This document shows positions 58,882 through 64,000 of a DNA stretch of 64,000 nucleotides, piece after piece; within the stretch, counting starts at the first letter, position 1, and every line of letters begins with the position of its first letter. The notes under the pieces are model-generated. The model was not told the DNA's origin. It did not search any database and saw only the letters and a program-made list of their open reading frames with translations. Location of the stretch: positions 496,001 to 560,000 of the forward strand of contig NZ_JADKRV010000001.1 of assembly GCF_015351025.1 (NCBI RefSeq), written 5' to 3'. The position numbers and the translations under genes are program-made. The stretch comes from Curtobacterium sp. VKM Ac-1376. GTDB lineage: Bacteria; Actinomycetota; Actinomycetes; Actinomycetales; Microbacteriaceae.

Positions 58882-59577
58882 ATGGCCGACGAGATCCGGA
58901 TCGCGTTCCTGCTGTTCCCGCACCTGACCCAGCTCGACCTCACCGGTCCGGCGCAGGTCCTCAGCAGGGTGCCGGGCGCGCGGGTGACGTACGTCGCGGC
59001 CACCCTCGACCCGGTCCCGAGCGACTGCGGCCTGGCGCTCGTCCCGACGGAGACGATCGCCGAGGCGAGTGCCGACGGAGCCGCGCTCGCCGACGTGCTC
59101 GTCGTGCCCGGCGGTGACGGCGCCTTCGACGCGATGCTCGACCCGGCGGTCGTGGCCTTCGTCCGTCGCCAGGCCGAAGGGGCGACGTGGGTCACCTCGG
59201 TGTGCACGGGTGCGTTCGTGCTCGGTGCCGCCGGGTTGCTCGCGGGCAAGCGGGCCACGACGCACTGGGCCTCGAAACCGATGCTCGAGGCCTTCGGCGC
59301 GCAGCCGGTCGACGCCCGGATCGTGGAGGACGGCGCGGTCGTCACGGCCGCCGGGGTGAGCGCCGGCATCGACATGGCGCTGTGGCTCGCGGCCGAACTC
59401 GCGGGCCGGTCCGCCGCCGAGGCGATCCAGCTGCAGATCGAGTACGACCCGCAGCCGCCCTTCGACAGCGGCTCGGCCGAGCGGGCCGACGCCGTCGTGG
59501 TCGCCCGGGCCCGTGCGGCAGCGGAGGAAGCACGCGGCGAACGCGTCACCCGAGCCGCCGCAGCCGTCCTGCGCTGA
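58882..59577 (+). CDS. DJ-1/PfpI family protein, isonitrile hydratase-like
   Basis: A 231-residue class I glutamine amidotransferase-like protein. IAFLLFPHLTQLDLTGPAQVL opens with the conserved acidic/loop region; VLVVPGGDGAFDAM the nucleophile-adjacent strand; nucleophile Cys108 in VTSVCTGAFVLGAAGLL; ATTHWASKPMLEAFG follows. This layout is that of isonitrile hydratase/InhA-type members. Activity not proven. Confidence 0.92.
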   Translation: MADEIRIAFLLFPHLTQLDLTGPAQVLSRVPGARVTYVAATLDPVPSDCGLALVPTETIAEASADGAALADVLVVPGGDGAFDAMLDPAVVAFVRRQAEGATWVTSVCTGAFVLGAAGLLAGKRATTHWASKPMLEAFGAQPVDARIVEDGAVVTAAGVSAGIDMALWLAAELAGRSAAEAIQLQIEYDPQPPFDSGSAERADAVVVARARAAAEEARGERVTRAAAAVLR

Positions 59578-59620
59578 CGCGGACGGACCGACGGCGGTCA
59601 GGAATCCCCGCTGGTGTCCG

Positions 59621-59679
59621 CCGAACGGTCACGAAACGTCGTTCCGGGCGCGGCCAGCCGACACTTCGTGACCGCTCGG
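59621..59679. repeat. Dispersed palindromic element, copy 3
   Basis: Arms CCGAACGGTCACGAAACGTC.. (59621-59641) and CGACACTTCGTGACCGCTCG.. (59659-59679) pair over 21 bases with three mismatches, loop 17 bases. Right arm is nearly identical to those at 39847 and 40041. Confidence 0.8.
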
Positions 59680-59706
59680 GGCCGCGCATGCGGGGTGTCG
59701 TGACGC

Positions 59707-59736
59707 GCCGCACCCCGCCGCACCCCGCCGCACCCC
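59707..59736. repeat. Ten-base tandem repeat (GCCGCACCCC)3
   Basis: Three perfect copies of GCCGCACCCC just before the end of the GNAT gene, following the palindromic element. Confidence 0.9.
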
Positions 59737-59740
59737 GGCG

Positions 59741-60211
59741 TCAGGCCAGCGGCTTCCGCATCTGCGCCGACGTCAGCTGGTACCCGAGCGCTGCGTACAG
59801 CTCCTGCGCCCCGGTGTTGTACCCGAACACGTTCAGGCCGATGCTCGTCGCACCGTGTTCCGCTGCCGCACGGTGCGCCAGCTCGAGGGCACGTCGGGCG
59901 TGCCCACGGCGCCGGTGCGCCTGGTCCATCTCGACGTCGAACACCCACCAGTCGGTGCTGTCCGGCGCGAACGGCCCGATCCACAGGTACCCGACGACGC
60001 CGTCGTCCTGGTCGACGACGTCCCAGACCAGGTGCCCGTCGGCCGGTTCGCCGTCGGGGAACCACCGCTCGAGCGACTGCTGCTTGTTGGCCTCGGCCTG
60101 CTCCCGGGTCTCGCCCGCCTGCATCCGCGACGTCACGTACTCGGCCATCGTGGCGTCCAGCCAGGCCGGGAGGCGCTCGGCCGGCATCGCGACCAGCCGC
60201 GTGTCCGTCAT
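59741..60211 (-). CDS. GNAT family N-acetyltransferase
   Basis: A 156-residue acetyltransferase. VVDQDDGVVGYLWIGPF, WWVFDVEMDQAHRRRGHARRALELAHR (acetyl-CoA loop R-R-R-G-H-A), TSIGLNVFGYNTGAQELYAALGY. The acceptor is unknown. The start codon overlaps the LysR-like gene stop (ATGA). Confidence 0.93.
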   Translation of the reverse strand: MTDTRLVAMPAERLPAWLDATMAEYVTSRMQAGETREQAEANKQQSLERWFPDGEPADGHLVWDVVDQDDGVVGYLWIGPFAPDSTDWWVFDVEMDQAHRRRGHARRALELAHRAAAEHGATSIGLNVFGYNTGAQELYAALGYQLTSAQMRKPLA

Positions 60212-61008
60212 CGGTTGCCCTTGGAACCCCGGCTCGGCTTGCCGCGCATCTTCCCGCGACCGGGCGTGGGGGCCTTGCCGGTGTTGGACTTCTTCCCGCT
60301 GCCGGACTTCCCGCTGCCGGGCGACTTCGCCTTTGCCTTGCCGCCTGCGCCGCCGGCACCGCCCTTGGAACCGGACCCGCCCTTCGCGCCCGACCCCGCC
60401 TTGGAGCCGCCACGAGCCGGGCCCGAGGCGTCCGCGTCGTCGCGATCCGTGCCTCCCGGCTGGTCTGGCTGACTGCGCGAGCTGTTCGCGGTGCGCCCCC
60501 GCACGACGCCGATGAACTCCTCGGTCGTCTCGGTGGCGTCCTCGTCCCGCCAGACCAGTGCGATGCGCGTGCCCTCAGCGTTCATGAGCGGACGACCGAC
60601 CAGGTCCTTGCGGCTGGCGGCGCGGAACAGCGACTGGGGGAGCACGACGACGCCGACGTTCGCCTCGACCAGGTCGAGCGCGGCCTCGATGTCCGCGGGC
60701 ACGGGGCCGGGGTCGACGACGTGCACCTCGGCATCGTCGAGGTCGACTTCGGCCAGCTCGGCGAGCGGGGAGTCCTTCGGCATCGCGACGACGGCCGTCT
60801 CGGTCCAGAGCGGGATTGCGTTGTGCTGCTCGGACACCGGCATCCGGGCGAAGACCATGTCGGCCTCGCCCGCCAGCGTGTCGTCGACGTCGTCGGCGCC
60901 GATCGGCCGCAGCCGGAGCTCGATCGAGGGGAAGCGTTCCCGCCAGACACGGGCCCACTTTGCGGGGGAGACCCCCGGCACGAAGGCGATGGTGAGAGCC
61001 GCGGTCAT
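60208..61008 (-). CDS. LysR effector-domain protein without HTH, with basic low-complexity tail
   Basis: A 266-residue protein. Residues 1-180 are a LysR substrate-binding fold (ALTIAFVPGVSPAKWARVW, ELRLRPIGADDVDDTLAGEADMVFARMPV in parts, VVAMPKDSPLAELAEVDLDDAEVHVVDPG, GVVVLPQSLFRAASRKDL) but no helix-turn-helix precedes them. Residues after about 180 are Gly/Ser/Lys/Arg-rich (GSKAGSGAKGGSGSKGG, GKMRGKPSRGSKGNR), disordered and strongly basic, perhaps binding nucleic acid nonspecifically. TATGCT lies seven bases before the ATG and no ribosome site is present: probably leaderless. Confidence 0.8.
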   Translation of the reverse strand: MTAALTIAFVPGVSPAKWARVWRERFPSIELRLRPIGADDVDDTLAGEADMVFARMPVSEQHNAIPLWTETAVVAMPKDSPLAELAEVDLDDAEVHVVDPGPVPADIEAALDLVEANVGVVVLPQSLFRAASRKDLVGRPLMNAEGTRIALVWRDEDATETTEEFIGVVRGRTANSSRSQPDQPGGTDRDDADASGPARGGSKAGSGAKGGSGSKGGAGGAGGKAKAKSPGSGKSGSGKKSNTGKAPTPGRGKMRGKPSRGSKGNR

Positions 61009-61015
61009 GCACACG

Positions 61016-61034
61016 AGCATAGGGGCCGTACCCT
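61016..61034. promoter_or_regulatory. Back-to-back leaderless promoters
   Basis: Minus-strand TATGCT (61021-61016) is seven bases from the LysR-like ATG; plus-strand TACCCT (61029-61034) is seven bases from the DUF5997 ATG. Neither gene has a Shine-Dalgarno. Only 33 bases separate the two start codons, so -35 regions lie inside the opposing gene. Confidence 0.6.
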
Positions 61035-61041
61035 TGACACC

Positions 61042-61431
61042 ATGCCGCAGGAACAGACCATGAAGCCCGAGACGGCCGCGAAGAAGCTCGGCATCTTGCT
61101 GACGGCCGCTCCGGAGTCCTTCCGGAACGCTCCCGTCACGCGCACCGCCTTCGACGAGCTCCGGAACGAACCCCCGATGTGGCTCGAAGACCTCCGACGC
61201 GACGGCCCGCACCCGCGGCCCGTCGTGGCCCAGAAGCTCGGCATCTCGATCTCGGGTCTGAACCGTTCCGGGATCGACGACGCGCTGACCACCGCGGAGA
61301 TCAAGACGTTGCTCGAGCAGAAGCCGGAGTGGCTCGTCCGCGAGCGTGCGACGCAGGCCGCCGTGCACGCCGAGAACGCCCGCGTGAAGCAGGAGCGCGC
61401 CGCCAAGGCCGCTGCCCGCGCCGAGGACTGA
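61042..61431 (+). CDS. DUF5997 family protein
   Basis: A 129-residue protein, MKPETAAKKLGILLTAAPESF, then FDELRNEPPMWLEDLRRDGPHPR and VVAQKLGISISGLNRSGIDDALTTAEIKTLLEQ (in parts), typical of DUF5997, a family I know from actinobacteria only. The C-terminal third is Ala/Arg/Lys/Glu-rich helix. It stands head to head with the LysR-like gene. Role unknown. Confidence 0.88.
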   Translation: MPQEQTMKPETAAKKLGILLTAAPESFRNAPVTRTAFDELRNEPPMWLEDLRRDGPHPRPVVAQKLGISISGLNRSGIDDALTTAEIKTLLEQKPEWLVRERATQAAVHAENARVKQERAAKAAARAED

Positions 61432-61468
61432 CCCAGCCCCGCACCACCCACGCGCCCGAGGACACGCC

Positions 61469-61975
61469 GTGCACGAGACCGTCGCCGACGCCATGCTCGT
61501 CGTGCCGCAGTTCGCATCGGTGTGCTGCATCGTCGGCGACCGGTACCGGCCGCGACCCGGCGTGATCGTGCCGGCCGGCGTGATGCTCGTCGCGATGCTC
61601 ATGCCGGTGGTCGACGCGGGCGCCGTGTGGACGCTGTTCGCCGCGACGCTCCTGCTGCTCCTCGCGCCGCTGCCCGTGATGCGCCGTCGCCGTGCCGACG
61701 GCCGCCGTGGCGAACCGATGGACGTGCACCGCGCACTCTCCGCCGTGGTCATGGCGGGGATGCTGCTGATGGGGCACGCCACCGGCGTCACCGGCGGCCA
61801 CGGCGGGCACGGCATCGCCCTGTCGGCCGTGCTCGGCGCAGGTGTGATCGGCTACTGCGCGTTCAGTGGCTGGCTGCTCCGGTCCGAGTGGGCGCGGGAG
61901 GACCGGCGTGCGGTCCGGAGCGGCGAGGTCTTCGCGATGACGGTCGCCGTCGTCGGCATGACGCTCGCGATGTAG
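61469..61975 (+). CDS. Histidine-containing membrane protein, hypothetical
   Basis: A 168-residue protein with about five membrane segments: VIVPAGVMLVAMLMPVVDAG, VWTLFAATLLLLLAPLPVM, ALSAVVMAGMLLMGHATGV, IALSAVLGAGVIGYCAFSGWLL and VFAMTVAVVGMTLAM. A periplasmic HATGVTGGHGGHG cluster of four histidines between TM3 and TM4 could bind a metal such as copper. I do not recognise the family. GTG start; 37 bases after DUF5997. Confidence 0.75.
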   Translation: MHETVADAMLVVPQFASVCCIVGDRYRPRPGVIVPAGVMLVAMLMPVVDAGAVWTLFAATLLLLLAPLPVMRRRRADGRRGEPMDVHRALSAVVMAGMLLMGHATGVTGGHGGHGIALSAVLGAGVIGYCAFSGWLLRSEWAREDRRAVRSGEVFAMTVAVVGMTLAM

Positions 61976-61985
61976 CGCGGCGCGG

Positions 61986-62447
61986 TCAGTCGCGCTCGCT
62001 CGCGCGCTCGCCCCCGTGCGTGGTGCGGTCACCCGCCTGCTCCACGCGGTCCTTCGCTGCGCGGATGGTGTGCTCGGGCACCGGGGGCACGCCCCGTCGG
62101 AGGCCCCGCAGTCCGAGCACGAACAGGACCGCGGTCACGATCGCGAAGACACCGAACGTGATGCCGACGGCGGCCCAGAGCGGCAGCACCAGCGCCGACA
62201 GCGTGACGACGAACGCCGCCAGCGCGACCAGGGTCGTCAGCGCGAAGGCGACGGCGACGCCCGTCAGCACCAGCCCGGTCTTCGCGCTGCTCGCGCGTTC
62301 GCCGATCTCGCGCCGCGCCGACGCGACCTCGTCGCGGACGGCGCGGAGCACCGGCTCGAGGGCCTTCTGCACCAGCCCGGCGGTCACGGTGTCGCGGAAC
62401 GACGGTCGGCCGGTCGAGGTGCGGTCGTCGTGGTCGGTGGTGCTCAT
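61986..62447 (-). CDS. Phage-holin-family (Holin-X/PF07332-like) membrane protein
   Basis: A 153-residue protein with a cytoplasmic amphipathic N terminus (VQKALEPVLRAVRDEVASARREIGERA) and two membrane helices (TGLVLTGVAVAFALTTLVAL and LWAAVGITFGVFAIVTAVLFVLG) followed by a charged tail. This is the actinobacterial holin-X/YqjE-like arrangement. Despite the name it is a chromosomal membrane protein; no phage genes are near. Confidence 0.85.
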   Translation of the reverse strand: MSTTDHDDRTSTGRPSFRDTVTAGLVQKALEPVLRAVRDEVASARREIGERASSAKTGLVLTGVAVAFALTTLVALAAFVVTLSALVLPLWAAVGITFGVFAIVTAVLFVLGLRGLRRGVPPVPEHTIRAAKDRVEQAGDRTTHGGERASERD

Positions 62448-62562
62448 CTGGGGTCTCCTGTGCGGGCGCGGCAGTCCGCGTCCCCCTGCGGGACGCGACG
62501 GACCCGATGATCCTCACGCCGGTCGGGGCGCGTTGAGTTCCTTCCCAGCCTGGGAGTGACGA

Positions 62563-62607
62563 CCGGGAGGCCCGCCCCGCGCCGACGACGCAGGACGGGC
62601 CTCCCGG
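62563..62607 (-). terminator. Hairpin terminator, CCGGGAGGCCCG type
   Basis: CCGGGAGGCCCG (62563-62574) pairs perfectly with CGGGCCTCCCGG (62596-62607), loop 21 bases, directly downstream of the minus-strand MFS gene. Same stem core as the terminators at 2664, 39909 and 54864. Confidence 0.85.
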
Positions 62608-62627
62608 GGTGGTCTGGCCGACAGTCC

Positions 62628-64000
62628 CTACCCGGCGATCTCCTCGAGGTCGTCGATGCCACGGGCCGCGGCCGCCGCGCGACGCGCACGCATCGACGGC
62701 GCGATCAGGGCGGCGAGCACGGCGAGGACCGCGACACCGGCGCACGCCCAGAAGCCGATCGTGAACGCGTCGTCGGTCGGCAGCCCCTGCGGCGTGCTGT
62801 GCGAGGTGATGAGCGCCGCGATGACCGCGGTGCCGACGCTCGAGCCGATGGTGCGGACGACCGTGTTGGCGCTGATGGCCTCGCCGGTCTGGTTCGCCGG
62901 GACGCTCTCGATGATGGCGTTCGAGCAGGCGGCCAGCGCCATGCCGATGCCGATGCCGGTCAGGACGCCCGAGGCCACCACCTGCCACAGCTCGCCGTGG
63001 GCGATCGCGGGCAGCAGGAACGCGGCGACGATCGCGAACCCGCCGATCAGCATCGGGGGCTTCGGCCCGATCTTCCGGACGAGGATGCCCGCGATCGGAC
63101 CGGCGATGACCATCATGACGACGGTCGGCAGCAGGAAGAGCCCGGCCTGGGTGACGTCCTTGCCGAAGCCGTAGCCGGTCGCTGCCGGGAGCTGCAGGAG
63201 CGTCGGGACCAGGACGAACGTGCCGAACATCGCGAACCCGAAGACCAGGGCGACGACGTGTGCCGTCCAGACGCCGCGGACCGCGAAGAGCCGGACGTCG
63301 ATGAGCGGCTCGGCGACCCGCAGCTCGACGAGCACGAAGACCGCGAGCGCGACGGCGCCGAGGACCAGCAGTCCGACGGTCTTGGCGTCGCCCCAGCCCC
63401 AGGTCTCCCCCTCGCTGACGGCGAGCAGGATCGCGACGAGCGAGACCGCGAGGACGAACGTGCCGGCCATGTCGAGACGACCGGGCTTGCGGACCGGGGA
63501 CTCCGGCATCCCGAAGATCGCCCCGAGCAGCGCGATCACGACGAGCACGGCGGGCAGCCAGAACAGCCAGTGCCACGACAGGTGCTCGACGATCGGGCCG
63601 GCGGCGACGATGCCGACACCGGCGCCGATGCCGAAGATCGCCGACAGCAGGCCGATGGTGACGCTGACCTTCTCCTTCGGGAGTTCGTCGCGGACGATGC
63701 CGATCGACAGCGGCATCACGGCGCCGGCGGCACCCTGCAGTGCGCGTCCGACGATGAGGACCCCGAGGTTCGGCGCGAGGGCCGCGAGCACGGCACCGAC
63801 GAGCAGGATCGACAGCACGACGATCAGGACCTTGCGCTTGCCGATCATGTCACCGAGGCGGCCGAGGATCGGCGTGAGCACCGAGGCCGAGAGCAGGTAG
63901 GCGGTGAGCACCCAGCTCGTCGCGCTGGTGGACGCGCCGAGGTCCTGCCCGATGGTCGACAGCGCCGGGGCGACGAGCGACTGCAGGACCGCGAACGACA
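62628..64000 (-). CDS. DHA2-type MFS exporter, 5' end outside window
   Basis: The frame is open through base 64000, so the start lies beyond the window; about 456 C-terminal residues are seen. LGRLGDMIGKRKVLIVVLS is motif A, GRALQGAAGAVMPLSIGIVRDELP motif B/C region in parts, and at least 12 hydrophobic segments follow, as in 14-segment EmrB/QacA drug exporters. It ends at a basic tail (RRAAAAARGIDDLEEIAG) and is followed by a terminator. Confidence 0.92.
   Translation of the reverse strand, partial: SFAVLQSLVAPALSTIGQDLGASTSATSWVLTAYLLSASVLTPILGRLGDMIGKRKVLIVVLSILLVGAVLAALAPNLGVLIVGRALQGAAGAVMPLSIGIVRDELPKEKVSVTIGLLSAIFGIGAGVGIVAAGPIVEHLSWHWLFWLPAVLVVIALLGAIFGMPESPVRKPGRLDMAGTFVLAVSLVAILLAVSEGETWGWGDAKTVGLLVLGAVALAVFVLVELRVAEPLIDVRLFAVRGVWTAHVVALVFGFAMFGTFVLVPTLLQLPAATGYGFGKDVTQAGLFLLPTVVMMVIAGPIAGILVRKIGPKPPMLIGGFAIVAAFLLPAIAHGELWQVVASGVLTGIGIGMALAACSNAIIESVPANQTGEAISANTVVRTIGSSVGTAVIAALITSHSTPQGLPTDDAFTIGFWACAGVAVLAVLAALIAPSMRARRAAAAARGIDDLEEIAG

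Noticed and set aside
61986..62447. Prophage remnant suggested by a holin-family protein
   Set aside because: Holin-X family proteins are common chromosomal membrane proteins in actinobacteria; no integrase, tail, capsid or lysis genes are near, and the encapsulin's HK97 fold is a nanocompartment shell here, not a phage capsid.

Overview
The window is very GC-rich, gene-dense bacterial DNA with strong G/C bias at third codon positions, frequent GTG starts and many ATGA/GTGA gene overlaps. Together with LAL-type LuxR giants, DUF5997, an actinobacterial-type CoaBC, an encapsulin with a DyP cargo and UBP-zinc-finger and MmyB-type proteins, this points to an actinomycete, most likely Microbacteriaceae (Curtobacterium-like; inference). 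It reads as ordinary chromosome. I see no rRNA, tRNA, CRISPR array, insertion sequence or integrated phage. Two genes run off the window edges: an MmcQ/YjbR protein at the left and an MFS exporter at the right.

Layout. 1-6.8 kb: MOSC protein, an ECF sigma factor operon with two Asp23/Gls24-like proteins, a stand-alone MmyB ligand domain, a thioredoxin-reductase-like flavoprotein without its CxxC, and an acetolactate-decarboxylase homologue missing metal ligands. 6.8-13.8 kb: two very large LAL-type LuxR regulators flank an MFS transporter. 14.0-15.9 kb: DyP peroxidase and encapsulin nanocompartment, preceded by an overlapping 10-codon ORF. 16-19.3 kb: a flavin monooxygenase cluster with a 34-residue ORF, divergent from an XRE/MmyB regulator. 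19.3-31 kb: cell-wall hydrolase, MarR and GntR regulators, a DoxX/DUF2071/DUF1810 operon, coaBC, and assorted redox and membrane proteins. 31.4-37.3 kb: a catabolic operon (N-acyl-D-amino-acid deacylase family, fold-III PLP deaminase, KDG-kinase-like, KDPG aldolase, IclR, with RidA alongside) that fits oxidation-type N-acetylglucosaminate breakdown to pyruvate and glyceraldehyde 3-phosphate. 40.1-42.8 kb: metINQ methionine uptake. 43.6-46.4 kb: alditol-oxidase-like enzyme and an MFS exporter. 46.9-52.7 kb: NrtR-type regulator with nadA, nadB, nadC and a cysteine desulfurase, the de novo NAD pathway with its own Fe-S support. 53-62.5 kb: housekeeping and repair genes (aroQ, tag, an endonuclease-V-like protein), a sodium:solute symporter with a small partner, DJ-1 and VOC proteins, and a headless LysR protein with a basic tail divergent from DUF5997.

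Between genes the window carries many long hairpins. Some are clear terminators that share a GGGAGGCCCG/CGGGCCTCCC stem. Others form a dispersed palindromic family (consensus arm CCGAGCGGTCACGAAGTGTCG, three copies) that looks like a REP-type element. Hexanucleotide microsatellites sit in several genes, mostly at a protein end or in a linker. Several starts lack a Shine-Dalgarno sequence and have a -10-like hexamer a few bases upstream, which suggests leaderless transcripts.
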